From Xanthoparmelia taractica (taxonomy: Eukaryota; Ascomycota; Lecanoromycetes; Lecanorales; Parmeliaceae), in NCBI GenBank assembly GCA_033085395.1, contig JANQBS010000148.1, positions 36,223 to 100,222 of the forward strand: a stretch of 64,000 nt of DNA, given 5' to 3'. The position numbers and the translations under genes were made by a program. The notes below the pieces were generated by a model. That model made no database searches. It was given only the letters and a program-made list of their open reading frames with translations, and was not told the DNA's origin. Shown here piece by piece: positions 22,511 through 33,600 of this stretch (positions within the stretch are counted from its first letter, which is position 1; each line of letters starts with the position of its first letter).

Positions 22511-23953
22511 CTAGCCCCTTGCGCTGTTTGTGCTTTGATCAATGGTTGTCCCGGTCAGAACACCCATCCCCTCGTGTGAACCTGGGCCACGAGAATAGAT
22601 GTCGGTATGAGGTCCATGGTGTGCAGAATCTTCAAGCTCAATGTAGCTATTCTTGCTCTGAACAATATTCGCCCTGAATTCAGATCTCGGTACACGGTTT
22701 TCGCGGCTTTTTAAGCTTGTCGGTTTTGAAACTTTAGAACGCGTCGACAAAAGGAGTCTAAGGCCGGATCGAAGAACCGAATACGTTTTGGACTTGATGA
22801 AGTAGTTGACCCAGAATGAAGAGGCTGCAGGCGCGCAGCTCACAATTATCGTGACGTAGCCTTCAACAAAGCTATAAAGGGAATTAGTAGCATGCCTACT
22901 CAAAATCAATGTCGATTTTGACTTACACGCAGGCCCAGATGTTTGCAGAGTACCAAAATTGGTCATTGCCTGTCCACAAGGCAATGCGGTAATATAGAGA
23001 GACGGCGCTAGCAATGATGGCACTGCCATAAATCAACTTTTTAATCCTTCAAGCCCAGGGGAGACATACAATATACCCACTAAAAAAACAATGGATAGTC
23101 CAACTTTTCGTGATCTAGCCATCTGCAACCTGCGCAATATAGGTAGTGGCAATACTAGTATGAAGCAGTCTGCCGCAATTCCCACGGCGCCCTGAACGGG
23201 CGCCATGATCTTCAATTTGCCACATCTCAATATGAGAGAGAAATCCCAGTGTTGGCCATGATGCGGAACGCACCAGGCTCCAGTCAGGGGGATCTGGATC
23301 CAGTAGGGAAAGAACATAGCAATTAAGCCAATGTACGATGCGAAGCGCAGCCATCTAGTTGGAGAGAAGATGCGGATATAGAGGGCAAGAATCGCAGCTT
23401 TTGAGGACCAGAGGGCCGGACCGACGACGAAACTCATCGTAGCTTCTCTCTGTTCAGTCATTTAATAAATGGTGCGGTCTAGTCAAGGTATTCGAAATCT
23501 GAGCGTACTTTGCAATAGGTCCCGTTGAGAAATGATATGGGTATATCATAGATGTGTCGTGCGGTGTCCTTCACTGCACAAAATAATTAGAAGCGAGCTT
23601 TTAATGTCCACTGCAATTTCAAGCACTTACAGGCCACAGCTAACGTAAAGTACACGGTCATTATGACGTGCGCGAATAAACAAAGATCTGCGATGTGAGC
23701 TTGTCTCCTAATTAATGTCCTGAGAGGCTATTAGATACGTACAATCATCCATGCCTAGCTTGCGCGTATGTCTGAAATTCGTGATTAGGCGTAAGAATAC
23801 GAAACATGTACTGAGGATTGTAAATGGTAGTCCCACTGCGGGATCGGTACTGCTCTGAGAGGGAGCATTGGTAAAGTTTGGGGGACTTCCATTTGGATTC
23901 TGTGCTAGGGGAATTTTTGAAAGGTCGGCGCCCGGCGGAATAGTCGCAGCCAT
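22511..23953 (-). CDS. Rhodopsin-domain (Pth11-like) seven-helix integral membrane protein
   Basis: Six exons (minus): 23953..23743, 23687..23631, 23573..23509, 23449..23070, 23022..22927, 22871..22511; introns of 47 to 59 nt; 389 residues. Splicing yields the family hallmarks: LGMDDYLCLFA in the second helix region, RHIYDIPISFLNGTY, then SKAAILALYIRIFSPTRWLRF, an extracellular Cys region (GAWCVP...LRCGK), ADCFILVLPLPIL, and a final WACVFVEGYVTIIVSCAPA helix. About seven membrane segments result, followed by a soluble polar tail of about 90 residues. No CFEM domain is present at the N-terminus. The family is large in Pezizomycotina and often described as Pth11-like receptors; ligands are mostly unknown. 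An orphan receptor or sensor role at the plasma membrane is inference. Confidence 0.85.
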
Positions 23954-25764
23954 TGTGATAGTAGACAGTGAGGAAATGCTAAGTCTTCTGTAAGTGAATA
24001 TGCGTCATAACATAGTTGAGAATTTGATCAAAAGGCAAGAAGGGCTGTGAGCCGCAAACCAAGAATCAGAAATGGTGGGTACTCACTTATTCAATCAACA
24101 GGTCTTCTGGCAATGTGACTTTTCAGAGAAAAGGGCGCCTTGGGATGTGCAATACAGATTCTAGAAGGAGGGTGCCCCGTCAGGCTTAAGAAACTTTTGA
24201 GGATCTCTTCTATAATACATGGGTGACGTGCTCAGGTCAATGGGTACATCCAGGATTTTCTGCGGTATAATTCAATACCTTGAGATGCTAACCATGGATC
24301 CTGTGGCTTGTGAGTGATTGATTAGTCCGCACAAAGCGCAGGCGCAGTTTGTGTGCGAACCGCGTGCTTCGAACAGAACCTTGCATATTTCACTTGTACC
24401 CGATGGTGGTGTGGTTGCAGCATAAAAGCGTTCATTTCTGTAGTCCATCTGCCCGTGTGTGGCATCTTACGGAAGAGAATTGCCTGTCTGTATAATCTTA
24501 ACAAGATTTTTCATTGGCCCAAATGATCGGTAAATCTGGAAGTCGGATGAACAAGAGTAGTGGGATGGACTAGAGCAGAAGGATTCTCAGAAGCAGAAGG
24601 TTGCATCTCTCATACGCAGGACACCGACAGAAGTAGAGCTGAAGTGCCTTGAGATGCCTTGCATTGCCTTGAAACGCCGTTAAACTGATCGGGCGTAATG
24701 CTTGCATTAGTGTCACGAACTCGTGGAGCCAAGAGGTGGTGGGGGTGACATCTTTTTTGCAACATGGAGGAAAGGATGTGGGATTGCCTTACAGTATCTT
24801 GACTCTGCAATAAGGTAGGTAGTTGAATTTACTTCTCCCCCTTGATCTCTCACAGTACGGAAAGGATGCTACGAGGGGTTTCCACAGTAAAATCAAGAGT
24901 CGTGAAACCTACAGCATATCCTAAAGTACATATATCCAGGTTGTTGGCAATGCAAGTGCCTTGAACGGTCAATCAGCCACCCTACCTCTTCCGTTGAGGT
25001 TGCAACATGGATCGATCCTGATTGATTGACCCACCTTCGACGTGCAATAGCTGAATGTGCTCAGTGAACCAGGCTGAGGAGAAAGAGGTTGTAGTGCACT
25101 CTGCTGAGCCCACGAGTTTTGATTGGTATGAGGCACTGCCTGCTAACTAGTTGCTGCAGAGCTTCGCTCCCTCGAACCAGTATGAATTCTCGCATCTAAT
25201 CTGTTGTCTCCCAATTCCTGATCCTTTAGACAACACCTCGTTAATAAGGTTACATTCCGTTCTCAGATTGCTAAGGTGGGGTCCGCATTAGCGCTCCAAT
25301 GCCGTCCTAAAAGAAAACAATTGTGGCATGCAACTAAGGAACTCCGGTGTGGTACTTCGTAGGATTCGATAATCACGGTGAGAATGGATGGCACTCAATG
25401 AAAATCATTTACGAAGTAAGGAGAACTTCTTCGAGGGAGGTTCACCACCCGGTGTTCAGCTGCATTGCAGTTGCCTTGTGAACTTGTCATTTGACGTGGA
25501 CACGTGGTAGAAGTAAGATGTTGGGATTTTGCACCCTGCATCGTGCGCAGAGGCTGCCCAATCGTGTCAATTCGATCGTCACATTCTGTTTACTTCTAGG
25601 TATCTGTTTGCCGATAACCAATTGTGAAGGCCTGTAGCGTATCAAATGTAAGGTAATTTTTCAGCCCCAATATTTACCGCCAACCTAAGGCATGTCATAT
25701 TTACGGAGTACCTTATGAAAATCTATCATCTTTCATCTTGCCCCGCGAAGCTACCGGCGCTATC
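23954..25764. other. Long intergenic region with divergent promoters
   Basis: About 1.8 kb between divergent starts of the rhodopsin-domain gene and the FAD oxidoreductase. No gene is supported. A small cluster of GCCTTG units occurs near 24640-24675. A short out-of-frame ORF beginning ATG at 25715 overlaps the oxidoreductase start and could act as an upstream ORF. Confidence 0.5.
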
Positions 25765-27243
25765 ATGGATTACCAGACTCTATCCAGCGCCTTTCCAGGA
25801 AAGGTCTTCTTTCCAGACAGCCCAGAATATATTGATAGTATCGCTTCATATTGGGCTGCCTTTGAGAAGGAACTCAGTCCAAGCTGCGTTATCATGCCAA
25901 CAAGTGCTGACGATGTTTCGAATGTGATCAAAGCTGTCTCCGAGCCTGCGCTCAAGGGCCACGTTCAACTTGCTATAAGAGGCGGAGGCCACACTGCATG
26001 GGCTGGCGCCGCAAATATCAACATGGGAATCACCCTCGACCTGCGCTATCTTACTGGTGTCAACGTGAACGGCGAGACACAGATATGCTCTATTGGAGCT
26101 GGAGAACGATGGGGAAATGTCTATAGTAAACTTGGTGCTCAGGGTCTAGCTGTCGCTGGTGGAAGAGTTTCAAAAGTGGGAGTCGCAGGTTTGATTACTG
26201 GAGGTCTGGGTCTACAAATCCAATATGCTTGATGGCTTTCTGGGAACTAACATGTGTGTGTAGGCGGGCTCTCCTACTTTTCTGCTGCTTCAGGATTTGT
26301 ATGCGACAATGTGATCAACTTTGAGGTGGTTCTTGCTTCCTCCGAGATAGTACAGGCCAATTCGAGGACAAATTCTGATTTTTTCCTAGCTTTGAAAGGT
26401 GGTTCTAATAATTTCGGGATTGTCACGAGATTTGACTTGCCTACTTTTTCTCAAGGCCAGATGTGGGGCGGGGCGATCTTCTACGATCCATCAACTGTAC
26501 CGCAGCTGATTCAGGCCTTTTGTGATTTTGCAGCATCTCCAACACCAGACGACCAGGCCCATGCCTTTGTGACCACGAGTTTTAGCGCCGGGCGTGAAGT
26601 CGGCGTGTCCAATATCTTTCACTCCACCCCTGTGGTCGCCCCTCTATCTTTGAAGCCGTTCACCGAGATCCATCCTCAGCTCTTCAACACGTTACGAACA
26701 GATTCATTGCTGGGCTTTGCCGAGGAGGTCTCTGCTTTCAGCACGGATGGTGACCGCCAATGGTACTTCACTACCACTCTACGCCCCGACCTAGAGCTCT
26801 TGCTTCAAGTCCGCACATTGTGGCTTAAGGGCCTGAAGCCAATTGAAAATCTACCTGGGCTTAAGCATTCCTTAGTCCTTCAACCATTGACCCACGGCAT
26901 GCTGACCAAATCTGCTGCGTTGGGTGGTAATTCTCTTGGCTTGTCGCCAGACGATGGACCCCTAGCCATCATCCTGTTCGCTACCGTGCACGACAACCCG
27001 GAAGATGATGAAACGATCATTACCTCTGTGCTGAATCTGATAGACTCGATTGACAGTGCAGCTACGAAAGTGCAGAAGGCTGCGCGATTCAGGTTCACGA
27101 ATTACGGGTACAAGCTTCAGAAAATCATTGAAGGGTATGGATCAGACTCCCTGAAGAAGCTGCAGGATGTTAGTACGAAGTATGATCCGCGAGGTCTGTT
27201 TCAAACTGCGGTACCTGGCGGATTCAAATTGCCCAAGACCTAG
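25765..27243 (+). CDS. FAD-linked oxidoreductase (BBE/VAO-like, FAD_binding_4)
   Basis: Exons 25765..26203 and 26264..27243, with a 60-nt intron (GTCTGG...TGTGTAG, branch CTAAC), give 472 residues. The first ATG in frame is at 25765. The covalent flavin motif RGGGHTAWAG has the attachment His at 76; splicing restores GLITGGGLSYFSAASGF, a family signature of the FAD pocket. The second-site Cys of bicovalent berberine-bridge enzymes is not seen at the expected place (GRVSKVGVAG), so a single covalent link is likely. No clear signal peptide starts the protein, unlike many secreted members. These enzymes oxidise sugars, alcohols or secondary-metabolite intermediates. Relics of biosynthetic genes just downstream hint at a former cluster, but the substrate is unknown. 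Confidence 0.88.
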
Positions 27244-28139
27244 TATTCAGGCTTCCATCTACAATTCACACAATGAGAGTGTTATCGAAAGGTTATGGAG
27301 TCGTAGCACTTCTTGAGTACTATCCCAATACTATCTAAAGAGAGCATTGATTCCTACTTTCTTGGCGCGATAGTGGCGCGCACCAGGCTTACAGAAGGTA
27401 ATTCACACCGACCGCCGCTAGGTGCGCTATCTGGGGATTTCTAGGCGCGGGTGAGAACCTACCTGACGAGGCGCGATCATCAAAGAAACAGCCGTACTAT
27501 TCGTAACGTTGAATAGTTTGAGGGGAGAACACTGGAAACTCAGTAGAGTTGCTCGATTGGAAAGAGATTCCGAGAATGGCCTTTCCAGTACACCCTTCTA
27601 CGATTTCTGAATCACGCTGCGTATGCTTGCCCCTGCAAAACACCGTCCTTTTTGTAGCTGCGTGCAGAGTGCCTAGAATTTATTCAGGACTCTACTTTAC
27701 CTTTCGCTCGGCAAATGCCGTCATTCCATCTCTTAATGGCTGTGACGTGCACCAATAAGCGTACTACGAAAGCTCGTCGCTGCCTCATGCATTTTTTGGA
27801 TGTGATTACTCAAGTCTTCCGTCTTCTTATGCCATTATGGTAAAATGCTATCGGGGCGTACGCGCTGGCAGGGACCAAAAGTAGGGATTATCATTCGTCC
27901 CATGACTGCGTCTCACTCCAGGTTCTGCGTAGGTACTGAATACTCGGGAGCGCGGCAAGCTCGATGTCCTTTTACTTGATCCCTGTTAGCGGGTGAACTC
28001 CAAGTACCTACACGGAAAGGGATAAACAGCTACGTGCGAGCGTGCCGTTGTCACAGACGGTTCCTTCGCGTCCCCACATGGAACAGAGCGGGTTTCAATG
28101 AAAGGCTGTGGAAGTCACACCTTTCTGAAAGATACCAAT
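27244..28139. other. Intergenic, 3' of the FAD oxidoreductase
   Basis: About 0.9 kb without a supported gene. The missing front part of the aldehyde dehydrogenase relic was sought here (for example its catalytic Cys region) but was not found. Confidence 0.5.
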
Positions 28140-28840
28140 GTTCCCAGTTCCACGGCAACGCCACGTGATAGGGAGAGATATCCACTGATATACCCTCCGC
28201 TAGACTCTCTCATGTCCGAAGAGATCTTCGACCCCCCTCCTCCCCATCATGAAGATGGACTATCACCAGGCATGCTCACTAACGTCCAAAGGCGAGCATC
28301 CCCTCGGTCTCTAAACCTTCAGCACCAACCAAGCCGAAATTGACGAAAGTACGTCTCATCCCCTCTTGCTTGTTGATATGCGACGTTCACACAATTTCTA
28401 ACATCCACCACACAGTCCTCTCGAAAACGAACTCCGGCGGCGTAACAATAAATGACATTATGACCCACGCCGGCGTCCCCAATATGCCTTTCGGTGGCGT
28501 AGGTAATTCCGGTACTGGTGCTTACCACGGTCGTTATGGCTTCGAGGCTTTTACGCATCAGAGGCCGGTGCTTTATGTGCCCCGGTTGGATGGACTATTT
28601 GCTTGGGTTTCGGTATCCGCCGTATGATAAAAGACACGTTTCTACGGTTACTATAAATAAGCCTCGATTTAAGAGGGGAGAAGGTATGGAGGATCAGGTT
28701 GTTGGTGGTGGGGACGATGGGAAAGTGGGCCATTACTGCTGTGGGGTTGGCGTTGATGGATGCAAGGATGGGTGGGAACCCGTGGTTGTTGGAGGTCTTG
28801 GGAGGTTGGGTGAATGGTCTAAGGTCCCGGCTGCCGATGT
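28140..28840 (+). pseudogene. Aldehyde dehydrogenase relic (ALDH3/fatty-aldehyde type), C-terminal part only
   Basis: Pieces of one ALDH lie in order but in different frames. LDSLMSEEIF (about 28203-28232) is followed after a frame change by PLLPIMKMDYHQACS (about 28238-28282), then HPLGL, an in-frame TAA where family members have LYIF, and QAEIDE. The next piece follows a likely old intron (ending CACACAG at about 28415) and reads SGGVTINDIMTHAGVPN and MPFGGVGNSGTGAYHGRYGF. Another frame change near 28577 precedes FRYPPYDKRH and FKRGEG. A further change leads to a hydrophobic tail (KWAITAVGLALM), as in membrane-bound fatty aldehyde dehydrogenases. The catalytic Cys and Glu region is absent. 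With several frame breaks and one stop this is a dead gene. Confidence 0.85.
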
Positions 28841-28899
28841 AAGACTAATGTCAGGGAGTTGGAATGGGCGATTGTGAGATGACACGGAAGATAGGGTAT

Positions 28900-29050
28900 G
28901 GCCGTTGAGGGTGAAATGGATACGTTGTAGAAAACTATATAATATATAGCTCTCCTTATATAATTCGATTTAAAATATTAATACTCGAACTCTTTAGTAA
29001 AATATTAGATAATACTAACAACCTTTTGATGATTTAAACACCAAGATTAA
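28900..29050. repeat. Small AT-rich patch between two gene relics
   Basis: About 28931-29015 consists almost wholly of A and T with TATA-rich runs. Its composition resembles the large block at 62-63.8 kb. It separates the aldehyde dehydrogenase relic from the PKS relic, and may be a scrap of mutated repeat. Confidence 0.45.
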
Positions 29051-29057
29051 AATTTGT

Positions 29058-29620
29058 TGGATGGACTTCCAGGTCTTGAATCTCGAGCGTGAACCTCCAG
29101 CCTCCTTACGAAGCACATACAACTTTGCAATCGGAACCAATGCGGTGCATGCAACATCGAACGTCGTGAGCTCGACAAGTCGAATGAGATCTTTCTCAAA
29201 GAATGGTGGCTTTACTGCCTTGTCAGAAGTCACTCCTATCGCGGACCGGTATTTAGTTTATTGACTCCAAGACGGTTGGTGGGCGTTCAGAGACACTAAG
29301 ACGTATCTATTGCAGCCTGCAGATAACTGTGTGAGAGACTTGCAAGAGGCCGGCTTCGAAGCTGCACGGTACCCGAGAGGGGTTACCGAAGAGTCTAACA
29401 CCCAGCGACTCATCATTGACTCCATAGGGCCAAGCAAGGTATCAAGTAATAGCAAACATGTCAAAATTATACTAAGACAAAGTTTTCAGAATTGACTTGA
29501 TGTCCTACAAGGTCGTTGATGATACGGAAATACTCGCAGACTTGAGAGAACCGTGTGGCCATGGCCGACTCCCGGCCGCTGGAGAATCCTGGCTACCAGT
29601 CCTACGGCGCAGCTTCAAGG
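29058..29620 (+). pseudogene. Relic of a polyketide synthase C-methyltransferase domain running into a hydrolase-like segment
   Basis: In one frame from about 29061: DFQVLNLEREPPASLRSTY, then IGTNAVHATSNVV, then FSKNGGFTALSEVT. These are the motifs of the SAM-dependent C-methyltransferase domain of fungal PKSs (usual forms: LDIEKxPP, TNCVHAT, LRPDGFxxLxEVT). An in-frame TGA at 29262 replaces part of the usual FGLLDGWW, and the frame then continues DGWWAFRDTKTY, LQEAGFEAARY and TEESNTQRLIIDS. After a frame change near 29490 it reads LMSYKVVDDTEILADL. That resembles the linker into the C-terminal alpha/beta-hydrolase domain of non-reducing PKSs of the MT-TE type. KS, AT, PT and ACP parts are absent. 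It is a decayed fragment. Confidence 0.8.
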
Positions 29621-30653
29621 GGGTAGGTACACAGTGCTGAAATTTGTGATCCATTCGGATCCAGATGAGATCGAGCCATTCCGAGCTAGTGTGGCTTTTG
29701 TGGAGGAGCTGAAGGGAGAGGCGTGGTAGGATGACTGGGGATTGGGCGTCGAACCCGGGAGATGAAGGGTGGCAGGATAGCATTAGTTTGAGTTCTGCGT
29801 TTGTTTTTATGGTTGTTGGAAAAGGCGAGTGAGTCTCGAGGATATGGAGGGAAGACCATTCAACATGACAACCTTCAGGACTTTTCTCTCCTCGCTGTTG
29901 TACTCGTACCGGAGGGTTTCTGGCGTGCTGTGCCGTGAAGCTTATGTAGGGTTAGGGGGAGGCTACTTTGGTATTGATAATGTACCTTATTATCTTGACT
30001 TCGGCTTCATGCCTCCGTAGGCATGAAGGAGTATATTGCCTCTCAGTCTCGTCTTAGTCTACTTCGTCGTCGCCCACCAACTACATAATGGCGGGATCTC
30101 GCCTTTGCCCCAGAGTCTGCTCCGCCTTTGGATGACGTGTGTGAAGGTAGAAGCCTTCTTCGTTGGATTCACGCACAGGTTGTCCGTGTAGTGCCGTTTC
30201 ATCATGTGTTACACCTCAAGGGGTGTTTGTTTTAGCGTACTTTAGGAATAGTAGGGTTAGGGCTAGACCCGCACTCCAGCATTTTCCCAACTATATCAAT
30301 GGAATCTATTCAAATAAGATATTCTAATTGACTATGAAGGTCCTTAGACAGCTCAGCCTTGCCATCAGTAAGGAAAGAGTATTATGTACTGAAAAATGCG
30401 AATTTTGGTATGATGTGGGATTATGGTGGTGCTTGCCCTAACCCTAGCATCGTATGTCCAGACTGCGCTAATAGGAGCTCAGTCATTGAATTACTGACTC
30501 ATACAGCTTTCGAGATTTAGCCTAAAAACACGCATGTTTCGTGGGCTGCGACGCAAAAGATTGCAAATCGAATCCGTCAGTATCGGTTATAATATAGGTG
30601 CTTCGCATGGTGCGCAAGTCTCAAAACTACAATTTTCACGGGGAATTACAGGT
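29621..30653. other. Gene-poor stretch before LeuRS
   Basis: About 1 kb without an intact gene. A short coding-like piece (FVIHSDPDEIEPFRASVAF, about 29643-29700) continues after a stop and may be one more relic of unknown origin. The inverted-repeat element at 30252-30446 lies here. A possible 5'-UTR intron of LeuRS ends at TTACAG just before its ATG. Confidence 0.45.
30252..30446. repeat. 195-bp element with TTAGGG-like terminal inverted repeats
   Basis: TAGGGTTAGGGC at 30252-30263 is mirrored exactly by GCCCTAACCCTA at 30435-30446. The interior is AT-rich and non-coding. No clear target-site duplication is visible. It may be a small non-autonomous transposon (MITE-like) or an interstitial telomere-like motif pair. 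A similar motif occurs at about 62037-62052. Confidence 0.4.
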
Positions 30654-33600
30654 ATGGCTGCTGCAGATGGCGCCGCCGGCGCAACCGCGAAGACCTTAAA
30701 ATTGGAGAATGCAAGAAACCTGCTCCGCTTCCAAAAGCCCGGCTGACAGGTTACTTTACAGACCGAGAAGAGGGATACCCTGATCGAAATAGAAAAAAGA
30801 TACCAAAAGAAATGGCGGGAAAGCAAAGTCTTCGACTCCAATGCTCCCACAACGTCCGAAATACCTGCTGGTTCGATGCCCCCCAATCAATTGCGGAAAC
30901 GATATCCCAAATACTTTGGTATCTTTGCATATCCGTATATGAATGGCACTCTGCATGCCGGCCACAGCTTCACCGTCAGCAAAGTCGAATTCACAGCCGG
31001 CTTCGCGAGAATGGAGGGAAAGCGGGTCTTGTTCCCCCTTGGGTTCCATTGTACTGGCATGCCAATCAAGGCATGCGCAGACAAGTTGAGGGAAGATGTC
31101 CGGCGATTTGGACAGAATTTTGAGCGTTATGAGGACGAGGACCTTGGCGGTGCAGACCAGGTTGTGACAGCGCCAGCGCCAACGCAGGCGGAGACGAAAG
31201 AGGACATCACGAAGTTCACTTCGAAGAAAGGAAAGGCCGCAGCAAAGACTGTCAAGATGAAGCACCAATTCCAGATCATGCTGGCTTTGGGAATCCCAAA
31301 AGAAGAGATACACAAGTTTGCCGATGCACACTATTGGCTGCAATACTTTCCACCATTGTGCAAACAAGATTTGAATAATTTTGGAGCCCGAATAGACTGG
31401 AGAAGGTCAATGGTCACAACTGATGCTAATCCATATTACGACGCTTTCGTACGATGGCAGATGAACCGTTTATACGAGCTCCAAAAGATACAGTATGGTG
31501 TTCGGTATACAATCTACTCGCCAAAAGATGGACAGCCGTGCATGGACCATGACAGAGCAGAAGGTGAAGGTGTAGCTCCACAAGACTACACTGCTATCAA
31601 ATTGAAAGTCAAAGAGTGGTCACCGAAAGCTGCAGAGAAAATAAAAGGCAAGCTCCCTGACGGAGCAAATGTGTATTTCGTCCCTGCGACTCTTAGGCCT
31701 GAAACAATGTACGGACAGACTTGTTGCTTTGTGGGACCCAAGATCATCTATGGTGTGTTCAAAGTATCAGACAATGAGTACTATGTAGTCACTAAACGGG
31801 CTGCTTGGAATATGGCATTTCAAGGAACCTTCTTTAAGAGTGACAATTTCGCACGAGATGCTAGCGAGCTTGCTCCCGTCCTCGAGCTGACCGGTACGGA
31901 GGTGGTTGGTACCCTTGTCAAGGCGCCATTATCGATACATGAGCAAGGAGTGCGGATTCTACCCATGGAATCCGTTCTCCCTTCCAAAGGAACTGGTGTT
32001 GTGACTTCCGTTCCATCTGACAGCCCTGATGATTACGCTACAGTCACTGACCTGGCGAAAAAAGCCGAATACTACGGTATAGAAAAGGAGTGGGCTCAGC
32101 TCGAAATTCCACCCATCATTCAGACCCCGTCGTATGGGAATATAACTGCTAAATACCTAGTGGAAAAGATGAAGATCAACTCGCCAAAAGATGCAAAGCA
32201 GCTGGCAGAAGCGAAGGATTTGGCCTACAAGGAGGGGTACTACAAGGGCACGATGCTAATTGGCGACTTTAAAGGCGAACCTGTCGAGGCAGCGAAGCCC
32301 AAAGTCAAGGCGGCCCTGATCAAGAGTGGTGAAGCATTTGAGTACGCAGAGCCGAACGGTCACGTTGTGAGCCGCAGTGGTGACGAATGTGTCACAGCAT
32401 ATCTTGGCCAATGGTTTCTGAACTATGGAGAGAACGACCTTCAATGGCGAGATACTGTCCTCGACCATGTTAAAAATGATATGGAGACATACAGCTCAGA
32501 GACTCAGAACGGATTTGAAAAGAATCTTGAATGGCTTAATCGATGGGCATGCGCTAGAACATATGGACTTGGGTCAAAGCTTCCTTGGGATCCAAAGTTC
32601 CTCGTGGAGAGCTTAAGCGACAGCACCATCTACATGGCCTACTACACGATCGCGCATCTTCTACATGGCGACATCTTTGGCAAAACACCTGGGATTCTGG
32701 ATATCAAACCACACCAGATGATTGACGAAGTCTGGGATTATATATTCTGCCGCCGGGAACTCAGCGAGAAGCTCTTGAATGATTGCGGCATCACGAAAGC
32801 AGATCTAGAGACCATGAGGAGGGAATTCGAGTATTGGTACCCTCTAGACGTGAACAGCTCTGGCAAGGACCTCATTCCCAACCATCTCACCTTCTTCCTC
32901 TACATCCACATCGCGCTTTTCCCCAAGGACTTCTGGCCCCGGAGCGTACGGGCAAACGGACATTTAATGCTCAATGGTGAAAAAATGAGTAAGAGCACCG
33001 GCAATTTTATGACCTTGAATGACGCAGTGAAGAAATATGGCGCAGACGCATGTCGGATAGCTCTAGCTGATGCCGGTGACGGAGTCGAAGACGCCAACTT
33101 CGAAGAGGCAGTCGCTAACCAAATCATCCTGCGACTTTTCACCTTGAAAGAATGGTGTGAAGAGATTGTCAACGACAAGAATCTCCGAACAGGCGAGGCC
33201 AACGAACTCTGGGACCAGCTCTTCGACAACGAAATGAACACTCTCGCCCACGAAGCTCGACAGCACTACGAAGCGTAAGCACCCCCCAACCTGCCCGCAT
33301 CCCTTAACTGACGAAACCCCCAAAACAGAACCGACTACAAAGTCGCCCTCAAATCCTCCCTCTACGACTTCACATCCGCCCGCGACTTCTACCGCGAAGC
33401 CACCACCGCCGCCTCCCTCCCCATGCACTCATCCCTCATCCACAAATACATCACCCTACAAGCCCTCCTCATCACCCCCATCGCCCCCCACTGGGCCGAC
33501 TACATCTGGACCGAAGTCCTCAAAAACACCACCCCAGCCACCATCCAAAACGCCCTCTGGCCCGACGTCCCCACCCCGAACCCCTCCCTGACAGCAGCCC

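Noticed and set aside
24640..24675. GCCTTG units as a CRISPR-like or microsatellite array
   Set aside because: Only a few imperfect short units without regular spacers.
30252..30263. Telomere repeat (TTAGGG) suggesting a chromosome end or healed break
   Set aside because: Only about two units occur, they are mirrored as an inverted repeat 183 bp away, and essential genes continue on both sides.
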